Source: Sesamia nonagrioides
Taxonomy: Eukaryota; Arthropoda; Insecta; Lepidoptera; Noctuidae
Reading direction: 5' to 3'
DNA length: 64,000 nt
Assembly (NCBI GenBank): GCA_017933935.1
Contig: JADWQK010001380.1
Location: 4,402,001 to 4,466,000, forward strand
The position numbers and the translations under genes were made by a program. How positions within the stretch are numbered: the stretch's first letter is position 1; every line of letters starts with the position of its first letter. This document shows positions 55,155-64,000 of this stretch, piece after piece. The notes below the pieces were generated by a model. It saw nothing but the letters and a program-made list of their open reading frames with translations, did not search any database and was not told the origin of the DNA.

Positions 55155-56715
55155 TACACACATCAAAAGTGTCTAGGGATCAACATATATTTTTGCAATA
55201 ACTTTTCTCCTGATTGATATTAATTAAAATTTTCTTTAAGGATTCATCAAATAAAGTGTTTTCGTTTGTCACAGTAACGATAAACCAAGTCACCTTTGCA
55301 TTAATAAAGAAATTTGTCATTTTCCTAATAAAGGGATATTTGACATTTGAACCACTAACACAAAAGTTCGAAAAAAAGACTGAAATAACAGTTTTCTCTA
55401 AAATTTTATTGGGTAACTTAAACAATTAATAATCCGTGTTTCTACCGCGAACACTAACAACACAAGAACATCGGTTTGGCATACTCAAAATGAGTTCATC
55501 CAAATCACGCTGTGGAATGGCCGCCCATGTTCGTTGCAACAACAAAAAAAGGTCTTCTTGCGACTGGATACCCTCCATATTCGGCAGAGCTCTTCTCTGT
55601 AGCATATCCCATGCATGCTCAATCGGGTTCAAGTCTGGCGACTGAGCAGGCCAGGGCAGGACATTGATGTTAGCTGCGGCGAGAGTCTGTCTTACAACTC
55701 TTGCGGTGTGCGGTCGTGCATTATCATGCATTAACGGAAATAAGGGACCGATTTGCACTTGTAGAGGAACGATGACGTCTGATACAATCGTTTCAGCATA
55801 AATTTGAGCGTTGAGGTTGCCTCTGATCCAAATCAACCCAGTTCTTCCGCCGATCCAAATACCCGCCCATACCATGATGGTTCCACCACTATAAGGATGG
55901 ACTTCCTGGCAGGATTTTATTCGCTGTTGGCGTCCAGGGGTTCTCCAGTGTCGTATACGTCTTGTATCCGGTCTCATACCAAAACGAGACTCATCAGAAA
56001 AGCACACGAAACGCCATTGTTCTTCTGCCCAATTTCTGTGTTCAAGAGCCCATTGATATCGAATCCTACGATTGTGCATTGCTATAGGTGGTACCCGTAG
56101 CGGTCTTCGGAAATGAAGGTTCACTTCATGCAAGCGGTTTCTGACTGTTTGGTCGCTAATTAAGTTCCCTGAAGAGTGATGAAGCCTCACGGCTAACATC
56201 ATGGCGGTTATTGTTGGAGCTCTTCGAGTTAAGATTTGAATGTATCGGTCTTGTCTCCGTGTGGTGCAGCGATACCGTCCTCCATGGTGCTCAGCCACGG
56301 TACCAGTGCTTCGGTAACGTGTCCAAAGTCGACTGATAACACTCTGACTTGTATTCAGAGCTAAAGCCACAGTACGTTGCCGGGGACCAGCTTCTATCAT
56401 TCCCACGGCTCTGAGCATTTCTTCCCTGCTTAAATGACGTCGCCGCTCCATAATAACGTTGGTTTTAATCAGTAGTAGGGAAACAGTAGCACTAATAATG
56501 TCTTCAATGTGTTGTATGTTTTTATAGGGAAAATATTGACAGCTGATTTTCATCTTTTACTCGAATTTGATTCACAGTTCCTGATTCAAATTATAAAAAA
56601 AAAAAAAAAGGATCCATATAAATTTATAAAATCATAAATTTATTACAAAGCCACATCTCAATCTCAAGAAATCCGCATAAAAATGCTTGATCCCTAGACA
56701 CTTTTGATGTGTGTA
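55155..56715 (-). mobile_element. complete Tc1-type DNA transposon
   Basis: Perfect 27-bp terminal inverted repeats (55157-55183 and 56687-56713, reading CACACATCAAAAGTGTCTAG inward) are flanked by TA on both sides (55155-55156, 56714-56715). The 1557-bp element carries one uninterrupted transposase gene. Length, TA target and gene organisation all fit Tc1/mariner. Confidence 0.97.
55426..56451 (-). CDS. Tc1-family DD34E transposase, intact
   Basis: 341 codons from the ATG at 56451 (MERRRHLSREEML). The same frame stays open 34 codons further upstream, but the family's N-terminus and usual length of about 340 aa favour this start. Residues 8-110 form the paired-like helix-turn-helix DNA-binding region (RTVALALNTSQSVISRLW). 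The catalytic triad is D153 (FSDESRFG), D243 (MHDNARPHTA) and E278 (SPDLNPIEHAWD), with 34 residues between the last two. The enzyme would bind the terminal repeats in the nucleus and cut and paste the element at TA. No stop, frameshift or missing catalytic residue is visible. The gene lies alone between its own inverted repeats. Promoter elements were not identified. Confidence 0.96.
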   Translation of the reverse strand: MERRRHLSREEMLRAVGMIEAGPRQRTVALALNTSQSVISRLWTRYRSTGTVAEHHGGRYRCTTRRQDRYIQILTRRAPTITAMMLAVRLHHSSGNLISDQTVRNRLHEVNLHFRRPLRVPPIAMHNRRIRYQWALEHRNWAEEQWRFVCFSDESRFGMRPDTRRIRHWRTPGRQQRIKSCQEVHPYSGGTIMVWAGIWIGGRTGLIWIRGNLNAQIYAETIVSDVIVPLQVQIGPLFPLMHDNARPHTARVVRQTLAAANINVLPWPAQSPDLNPIEHAWDMLQRRALPNMEGIQSQEDLFLLLQRTWAAIPQRDLDELILSMPNRCSCVVSVRGRNTDY

Positions 56716-56753
56716 TAACGTAATATGCAGCTTTCATTCATATTAGTGCCTAT

Positions 56754-56930
56754 AATAGCAGCGTCGCGCGGTTTCACCCGTATAAGTGTCGAACCCGTAA
56801 GAATATCGGGATAGAAAATGTCTTATATATTAATCCTGATAATAAACCATCTGTGTACCAAATTTTATCCAAAACCCTTTAGCAGTTTTTGCGTGAAAGA
56901 TTAACGAACATCTATCCGTCCATCCAATAG
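56754..56930 (-). mobile_element. Helitron-like fragment
   Basis: Starts at the GC-rich end GCGTCGCGCGGTTTCACCC and contains AAACCCTTTAGCAGTTTTTGCG-like interior text, as in the copy at 2499. The 5' TC end is lost. Confidence 0.5.
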
Positions 56931-56933
56931 GGA

Positions 56934-56990
56934 TGTATTCAAGGCATGAAAATAAAAAAAAAAATAGTCCGTCTTATAGATAATAAAAAA
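56934..56990. repeat. terminal segment of an unknown transposon
   Basis: Inverted counterpart of 12281-12345, sharing AGTCCGTCTTATAGATAA. Confidence 0.45.
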
Positions 56991-57232
56991 AATTAAGACC
57001 CCTATTTCATATTTTGTGGAAATTATCAAAAACTACTAACATATAGCGTATTAAAGTTATGGAGTATAATTATCACGCCGTGGTATATTTTGTATCATGA
57101 CAAGGCAACATTTCAAATCAACATATGTATCTTCCCTAAGTATTTGAGTGAAAAATAGGTACATGTTCACAATATTTTATAAGCCTGAACAAGTAGTCTT
57201 TTCCTCGGGAGCACACATGCCTGGTTAAAGTT

Positions 57233-57370
57233 AGGTCTAAAGATTGTCTGTGAAAAATTTCATCAGAATCGGTTGAGAGGTTTAGGCGGGAAAGCGTAAC
57301 AGACAGACAGGCAGACAGATAGACAGATAGACAGACAGAGTTACTTTCGCATTTATAATATTAGTATGGA
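57233..57370 (-). mobile_element. Lep1-like Helitron, 3'-truncated
   Basis: Minus-oriented 5' part from TCCATACTAATATTATAAATG at 57370, with a (CTGT)n microsatellite, to AAAGATTGTCTG. Confidence 0.7.
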
Positions 57371-57465
57371 TCTGATGGACATTAAATTGTATTTTAAGGG
57401 GACAACCCAATTGGGTCTCACTTTTATTATCAATTGGAATAATTTTGAAGTGTATTGCAAATCCA
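57371..57465. other. spacer between inverted Helitron copies
   Basis: About 95 bp with no recognised feature. Confidence 0.4.
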
Positions 57466-57730
57466 TCCATACTAATATTATAAATGCGAAAGTAACTCTG
57501 TCTGTCTGTCTGTCTGTCGGTCTGTCTGTCTGTCTGTCTGTCTGTCTGTTACGCTTTCCCGCTTAAACCTCTCAACCGATTCTGATGAAATTTGGCACAG
57601 ACAATCTTTAGACCCTGAGAAAGAACATAGGCTATCTTTTATCCCGGAAAAATATGATATTCCCGAGGGAAATCTAAAAAGCGCGATATTACCGAACTCC
57701 ACGCGGGCGAAGCCGCGGGCGGAAAGCTAG
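57466..57730 (+). mobile_element. Lep1-like Helitron, complete
   Basis: 5' TCCATACTAATATTATAAATG, a (CTGT)n expansion, conserved GATGAAATTTGGCACAGAC, and a 3' GC palindrome ending GGCGGAAAGCTAG. Inserted between A (57465) and T (57731). Confidence 0.8.
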
Positions 57731-57852
57731 TTTCTCCATATGTTCCAAATCATCATTGCTACTGATAGTGTGTTTCATTATTACCCTGTTGAATAAATTG
57801 GAGGGCTATTCTTAGGCATATACTGATAAAAATAGCTGCATAGAATATTGGT

Positions 57853-59533
57853 TCTATTGAAGGTATTTATCTCAATCAGTTTTATTTGTGTAACATATGT
57901 ACCGGATGCACCACAGTGTCTCAAGACTAAAGTCTTTGACCAGTGTGTGTTGCCAGTGTCTATTGAAGGTATTTATCTTAATCAGTTTTATTTGTGTAAC
58001 ATATGTACCGGATGTACCACAGTGTCTCAAGACTAAAGTCTTTGACCAGTGTGTGTTGCCAGTGTCTATTGAAGGTATTTATCCCAATCAGTTTTAGAGA
58101 TGGTGTAACATATGTGTAATGGATACAGTGTCCAAGACCAAAGTCTTTACCTAGTGTAGCGCCAGTGTCTATTGAAGCGTATTTATCTCAATCAGTTTTA
58201 TTTGTGTAACATGTCGGATGTAACACAGTGTCTCAAGATCTTAAGTCTTTAATTCAGTGTGTGTTGCCAGTGTCTATTGAAGGTATTTATCTCAATCAGT
58301 TTTATTTGTGTAAATATATACTGATAAATTACAGTGTCTCAAGACTAAAGTCTTTAATCAGTGCCACAAAAGTCTATTAGCTGTATTTATCTCAATCAGT
58401 TTTATTTGTGTAACATATGTATGTACCACAGTGTATCAAGACTAAAGTCTTTGACCAGTGTGTGTTGCCAGTGTCTATTGAAGGTATTTATCTCAATCAG
58501 TTTTATTTGTGTAACATATGTACCGGATGTACCACAGTGTCTCAACACTAAAGTCTTTGACCAGTGTGTGTTGCCAGTGTCTATTGAAGGTATTTATCTC
58601 AATCAGTTTTATTTGTGTAACATATGTACCGGATGTACCACAGTGTCTCAAGACTAAAGTCTTTGACCAGTGTGTGTTGCCAGTGTCTATTGAAGGTATT
58701 TATCTCAATCAGTTTTATTTGTGTAACATATGTACCGGATGTACCACAGTGTCTCAAGACTAAAGTCTTTGACCAGTGTGTGTTGCCAGTGTCTATTGAA
58801 GGTATTTATCTCAATCAGTTTTATTTGTGTAACATATGTACCGGATGTACCACAGTGTCTCAACACTAAAGTCTTTGACCAGTGTGTGTTGCCAGTGTCT
58901 ATTGAAGGTATTTATCTCAATCAGTTTTATTTGTGTAACATATGTACCGGATGTACCACAGTGTCTCAAGACTAAAGTCTTTGACCAGTGTGTGTTGCCA
59001 GTGTCTATTGAAGGTATTTATCTCAATCAGTTTTATTTGTGTAACATATGTACCGGATGTACCACAGTGTATCAAGACTAAAGTCTTTGACCAGTGTGTG
59101 TTGCCAGTGTCTATTGAAGGTATTTATCTCAATCAGTTTTATTTGTGTAACATATGTACCGGATGTACCACAGTGTCTCAACACTAAAGTCTTTGACCAG
59201 TGTGTGTTGCCAGTGTCTATTGAAGGTATTTATCTCAATCAGTTTTATTTGTGTAACATATGTACCGGATGTACCACAGTGTCTCAAGACTAAAGTCTTT
59301 GACCAGTGTGTGTTGCCAGTGTCTATTGAAGGTATTTATCTCAATCAGTTTTATTTGTGTAACATATGTACCGGATGTACCACAGTGTCTCAACACTAAA
59401 GTCTTTGACCAGTGTGTGTTGCCAGTGTCTATTGAAGGTATTTATCTCAATCAGTTTTATTTGTGTAACATATGTACCGGATGTACCACAGTGTCTCAAC
59501 ACTAAAGTCTCTGACCAGTGTGTGTTGCCAGTG
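57853..59533 (+). repeat. 106-bp satellite array, about 16 monomers
   Basis: Each monomer starts TCTATTGAAGGTATTTATC and ends TGTGTGTTGCCAGTG. The first two are good, the next four are degenerate (about 58065-58475), and the last ten (58476-59533) are nearly identical. Main variants are CTCAAGACTA versus CTCAACACTA and one GTATCAAG. The apparent overlapping frames of about 81 codons arise only because the unit has few stops. Confidence 0.96.
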
Positions 59534-59693
59534 ATGACTTACGGAACTAAAACGTGGTCGCTCACAATGGGCCTCATACGAAGGCTCGGTCACACAAAGG
59601 GTGATGGAAAGAGCTATGCTCGGAGTTTCTCTGCGTGATCGAATCAGAAATGAGGAGATCCGCAGAAGAACCAAAGTCACCGACAATTATTAT
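59534..59693 (+). pseudogene. RTE-type LINE ORF fragment joined to the satellite
   Basis: Encodes MTYGTKTWSLTMGLIRR and, after frame changes, RNEEIRRRTKVTD, matching 49786-49960. Truncated at both ends, with no tail. Confidence 0.8.
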
Positions 59694-59972
59694 TATTAAA
59701 ATAAAGCTCTATTCTATTTAGATCTATTATTCAATTAATATAAAGGTCTAGAAATAAATATGGACATGGTGCATATGGTTGTTATAAGATTAATGGAGCC
59801 TGGAGACTATCGCAGCCAGCACATTTCCTTGTGATATTTTCTCTTACAGTTTTTACAGCAACACAATGTATAGTGTCTGTCTGGCTTCAAATCTACGATC
59901 GCTCATAAGTCGCGGCTTACGTACCACTAGGCCACCAACTACTCTCTCTGAGCCGAGACGTTTATATTAAAA
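59694..59972. other. unassigned sequence
   Basis: No supported feature. Confidence 0.3.
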
Positions 59973-60151
59973 CTAGCGGCCGCCGGCGACTTCGTTCGCG
60001 TGGAGTTAGTTATGATCCGCTCCTATTCGTCACAGCGTGATGTTATATAGCCTAAAGCGCTAAAAATAATTTTTCAAAACGGATCAGTGGTTCCTGAGAT
60101 TTGCGCCTTCAAACAAACAAACAAACAAACTCTTCAGTATATTAATATAGA
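59973..60151 (-). mobile_element. Helitron-like element, HEL-A family
   Basis: Minus-oriented, CTAG end at 59973 with GCGGCCGCCGGCGAC, TC start at 60151. Small internal deletion. Confidence 0.7.
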
Positions 60152-61482
60152 TTAAACTAGTTTACAGATTTAAAAATTAACCTTGTGAAAACATAAAAAC
60201 AAAAAGTGTGTTTATTTCTTATTATAAGAACAAATAATTTCGACGTGCAATAAATTGAGAATAACCATTCCATTTGCCATGGCCTCATTAAAAAAAAAAA
60301 CATCAAAATCTTCCATAACCTCAAAAGATATCTCTCATCTAAGTGTCTAATACAACATGGATCAATAAATAATACGTTTAAAAATAAGATCAGCCCAAAT
60401 GCCTCAAAATCTTTAAAAATAAATATATGTCAGACATGTTATCATCTTATCATCGATTTTGACGTGAAACATTAAACAATAGTTAGTAGTTCAAAGCATT
60501 CTTACAGAAATGTAAACAAAATTACCTACTTTTTTTTAATAAGTTTACATTCAAAACGAGGCCTAATAACCATAATACCTTCTTATAACCGCTCTTAACA
60601 ATTTAATAGTTATGGCATTTTAACACCTTTTAGGTTTAAAAACACTGAAAATCATTGTAGTCTATCACATGATATAAAAAGCTCCAATGTAACATCATTA
60701 GTTTTTGTTCTTATTATTATTATTGTTTATGTTCACTCTTGCTTCTCCAATCCACTTTTGACATTGGCAGAATAGTCGACATCGGCTCCAGTTGCCATAA
60801 TAAAAATAGAATGGAATAATATTATAATAGTCTACAATATTCTTGTCTATGGTCTATCAAAGACCAGCTGCTTGTCAGAATTCCCGCGTAAAATAGGGTT
60901 AATGAAAACGAAAGTAAGCGTTCTAAATTTGAATCGTAAATGTCACGCATTCAATAGAGTACCTATAAAAAGTTGCCAATAATGAATTCCGCCGTGCCGT
61001 CTTCCGCGTGGCTTGCCGCTTGCGGCATCCAAGTTTGTTTACATACTGCGAATTGTTAATAGAGTTCATTGTAATTGGCCTACTACTGCATACTTGCGTA
61101 GTATGTCTATCAAAAGAAATTATTCGTAAAGTATTATAAATTATAATCGCCATTGTCTATTTGTAACCACAGTAATATAATTTTAACCCCAACGTCAGAT
61201 TAGGTAGAGCGTAAAAACATAAATATTTAATCAAGGAACAGAATTAATTTTACATATTATATAAACGTTCGCCTTGTCCTTGTAATATATGAATATGACA
61301 CATTTCTGCAAAAATGTGAAACTGACTTTATTACATATATCCTTAATATGTATTTATTGTCATGTATACTGGCACCTCGATCCCACAGAGATATTATGTT
61401 TTTAATATCTATGCTGGAACCCATTGAACACTGCGTTTGATTAATAGTACATATTATAGTCATAAATCTCTTAAAGAACGTG
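60152..61482. other. unassigned AT-rich sequence
   Basis: No supported gene or repeat boundary. Confidence 0.3.
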
Positions 61483-61779
61483 TTTTTTTATAATTATAAA
61501 CTAGTGCTCGTTAAACGTTAGATGCAATGTTAAACCCAACAACACGACCAACGGTGCTGCGTAAGAGGGAGATTGATCTGGACTCCCTCCACGACCAAAC
61601 TCCCAACACAACAACATTTGGCGCATCGTGCACATCGCAATCAGACCCATCAGACCCATCCTCCGTACGGTTTCACCAGACATCATGGAATAAAGGCCGG
61701 AACACGACGAATCGCTTGGCGGAACGACTTTGTCTGGTGGGTGGTAACTTCTGCCGGCAGCCGATGTTATGGCCTACCA
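61483..61779 (-). mobile_element. Rep-A with internal deletion in the tail
   Basis: The tail jumps from ACTAGTGCTCG to GATGCAATGTTAAACCC. The remainder matches full copies to GGCAGCCGATGTTATGGCC. Confidence 0.7.
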
Positions 61780-61984
61780 TCATGAATGTTTGAAATTAAT
61801 TTCTAACATTTATAAAATCTTTGATCCTTGTTTCAGTTAAATATTAAAAACGAAGTTGTACCGATATATTAAATGATGAGCGATATGATTAGGTATTGTT
61901 TCGACCCATTGATATAATATTAAATTGAGGAAGATAAGTCACTAGCGCACTGAAAATGAAGCGTACAAAACATTATAATTCTAA

Positions 61985-62217
61985 TGTCTTGCGTTAGTCA
62001 CACTTGATACACTCGTAAAAACAAACGACAAACACTAACAGCGCAAACGACAAACACTAGCCATCTTTTTCTTATCTATGCTCTAGATTGCGCCCCATCT
62101 CACTCACCCTGTACCAACGTGTGAAATGTACGCAGATTAAAAAATTTGCATGTGTGGCACATTTATTTTGGTTAATTTGTTAGAGCTTATCATATCTGTT
62201 TAATATTATATCAATGT
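61985..62217 (+). repeat. dispersed repeat, copy 2 of a pair with 31577-31825
   Basis: Same orientation and blocks as copy 1, lacking part of the CTGCTGCTGTG segment. Confidence 0.65.
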
Positions 62218-62334
62218 TTCGACCCCAACGAACGCTAACGCGCTGTTTGTCAGTTGATCGGGCACAGGGCTGTATTTTTTGATCTGTCGACACTTAGACG
62301 CATCCATTTAAAAAACTTGTTTTTGTTTAAATCT

Positions 62335-62780
62335 TCTTCTTCTTTAGCCTCGCCTTTTCCCGTTACGTGGCTTTCCTGATGCTGAGGTGCCACTTATTCC
62401 GCTGGTATGCGTCGTCATCTGAAAGCCCCAACTGCTTCATATCCTTGCAGACATTCGTCATCCATGTAGTTCCCTTCCCCTCTCTCTCGTCTTTGTTACC
62501 ATGGCAAAGGCACTTCTTCACGACATGGTCGTCTGGCCTTTGCTGTATATGACCGTACCATTTCAGCCTTTTTTTTGTTTGGGATGGGAAATCATCAAAT
62601 GACCTCTCCCGCTATGGGTGGAGCATAAAGGTGTGTCAGACTTTTACTGGCTAAAATCCACCCGTGTTTCTTCACTTGCCCATGCGCCAGGGTCACGGTT
62701 TCTTTTTTAAACAAACTACAACGCTGACGTACCATCTCAGCCTACACTCCGTGATTTTGTTTAAATGTTGTGCCGAATAT
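62335..62780 (-). mobile_element. LINE-tail-like region split by a SINE-E
   Basis: A CTTCTTCTTCTTTAGCC start suggests a minus-strand LINE tail (62335-62568). The SINE-E at 62569-62728 lies between GTACCATTTCAGCC (62555-62568) and a one-mismatch copy (62729-62742). Confidence 0.55.
62569..62728 (-). mobile_element. SINE-E, short form
   Basis: Minus poly-A (T run) at 62569, GTCAGACTTTTACTGGC and TTTCTTCACTTGCCCATGCG. Target duplication as stated for the host region. Confidence 0.7.
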
Positions 62781-63344
62781 TAATTGGTGGAGCCGTCAGG
62801 TAGTCCGACTCACAATCAGCCACATTTTTCCAATGGTCTTAGCAAATGTCAATGCTCCAACTACAAAAAACCTCGTAACATTCAAATCAGACCATTTCTT
62901 AGTTTTATCGAACTATAACTGTCAAAATCGATTAAGCTGAACATAAATTATGTAGTTTATTCGTCTAGACCAATTTACGTTATCTCTTTGGACTAACTGC
63001 TGCCTGATTAGAAAAAAAAAAACAGAGTAGAATTTTCCATACTCTATGGTACTCACACATTTCACCAGTAGTGTTTATGTCTTTATGTCCCATGCTGCCA
63101 GTTATTTATAGAACTACTAGAAAGGCTATACCGTTTTACTTCAATGCGCTTTACAACTAACCCAGACTGATAAGAGCCTGATAATCTGTGTTTCTTGTAG
63201 ACCTCATTGGCTGGAAACACTGACCCATTTAGGGCCTGATTCAATCCATCTATTGAGCTACCTATTATACACACTGCTACATATCTCTGCCAAGCTCTTT
63301 GAGGAATAAATACGTGATGTTATGCTGCAGATTCATTGCGTAAT
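62781..63344. other. unassigned AT-rich sequence
   Basis: No supported feature. Confidence 0.3.
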
Positions 63345-63460
63345 ACACTATCAGTAACCATAGATTTCATTTTGACAGTTGAACAACATTCATTGCGTTA
63401 TTTGCGTTGCAAATTGGCATACAAATTTTTCACACATACGAAGCAATGGATTTTTTTGTT
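63345..63460 (+). repeat. Rep-H dispersed repeat
   Basis: Longest Rep-H copy, including ACACTATCAGTAAC at its left and ACAACATTCATTGCG. Confidence 0.6.
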
Positions 63461-63572
63461 CAAAATTTAAGTAAATGGGTATTTAACATAAAGTCAAGGC
63501 AAGTTATTTCATAATATTATAATGAGCGTTGTTAACAACTATTGTCATGATAATTTTGTTAACCGCTGAACA

Positions 63573-63793
63573 TCCATACTAATATTATAAATGCGAAAGT
63601 AACTCTGTCTGTTACGCTTTCCCGCTTAAACCTCTCAACCGATTTTGATGAAATTTGGCACAGACAATCTTTAGACCCTGAGAAAGAACATAGGCTACCT
63701 TTTATCCCGGAAAAATTTGATGTTCCCGAGGGAAATCTAAAAAGCGCGATATAACCGAACTCCACGCGGGCGAAGCCGCGGGCGGAAAGCTAG
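63573..63793 (+). mobile_element. Lep1-like Helitron, complete
   Basis: 5' TCCATACTAATATTATAAATG to 3' GGGCGGAAAGCTAG, inserted between A (63572) and T (63794). Very similar to 57466-57730 except for a much shorter (CTGT)n. Confidence 0.82.
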
Positions 63794-63966
63794 TATGTAT
63801 AATAAAACAAAGAGTAATTACCGTTTTATGACGGCGCTAAGTCTTATCCGTTTTCAGTTATAAAGGAAGAATGAGATAATAAGCAGTTGCCTACCTGAAT
63901 AAAATAGCTATTTATTAACTTTGAAGTAAGCCGTATTTGTATTGTAACACACTTTAATTATATTTC

Positions 63967-64000
63967 AGCCTCCGTGGCATAGCGGTAGCGAACGCAGCTG
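63967..64000 (+). mobile_element. SINE-1 head, cut by window end
   Basis: GCCTCCGTGGCATAGCGG with the A box, as in the 53701 copy. Confidence 0.8.

Noticed and set aside
55804..56100. 98-codon plus-strand frame inside the Tc1 element
   Set aside because: Antisense shadow of the transposase gene.
57848..59638. Series of overlapping 81-codon open frames
   Set aside because: They recur every 106 bp and are the same satellite monomer read in each frame; not genes.

Overview
This is a eukaryotic window: AT-rich, with no operons or bacterial signals. It carries two spliced exons of a metazoan secreted protein and a very dense load of transposable elements of kinds common in moths and butterflies. 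These include Lep1-like Helitron fragments, RTE, R1-clade and CR1/Jockey-like LINE tails, tRNA-derived SINEs with (GAT)n tails, and many MITEs. I infer a lepidopteran genome. No rRNA, tRNA, CRISPR array or bacterial element was seen. Most short open frames are chance frames or repeat translations and are not listed. Repeat family names used here (Rep-A, SINE-1, MITE-J and so on) are local labels, not database names.

Layout. 1-9400: LINE tail, Rep-G and Rep-A copies, a TA-flanked MITE, Helitron fragments, a MITE split by an RTE tail, and a decayed tandem repeat. 9426-10456: two minus-strand exons of a TINAG-like (somatomedin-B / cathepsin-B-like) gene, with LINE debris in the intron between them. 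12620-15903: a nest in which one about 128-bp MITE holds a hAT-like element (itself split by an inverted copy of the same element) and a SINE split by a Helitron that is split by another MITE. 16-32 kb: Rep-A copies, several split by R1-clade LINE or SINE-like inserts, plus LINE 3' ends and perfect short-loop hairpins. 32705-38191: a Ty3/gypsy-type LTR retrotransposon with identical 195-bp LTRs and a 5-bp target duplication. Its pol is heavily broken, and its interior carries a 31-bp minisatellite, a SINE and a MITE.

39-55 kb: six SINE-1 copies with target duplications, two TTAA-flanked MITEs (one filled by a SINE, one empty), an 80-bp-arm foldback, a 286-bp tandem duplication and further MITEs. 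55155-56715: a complete Tc1-type transposon with perfect terminal repeats and an intact 341-aa DD34E transposase, the only intact long reading frame here. 57853-59533: about 16 copies of a 106-bp satellite joined to an RTE fragment. 59.7-64 kb: AT-rich sequence with scattered Rep-A, SINE-like, LINE and Helitron copies, ending in the first bases of another SINE-1.

The genes do not form a pathway. The only host gene evident is the TINAG-like fragment; the Tc1 transposase is the only plausible active enzyme. The most informative signals are structural: target-site duplications, empty sites and nesting order, which give a relative insertion history.
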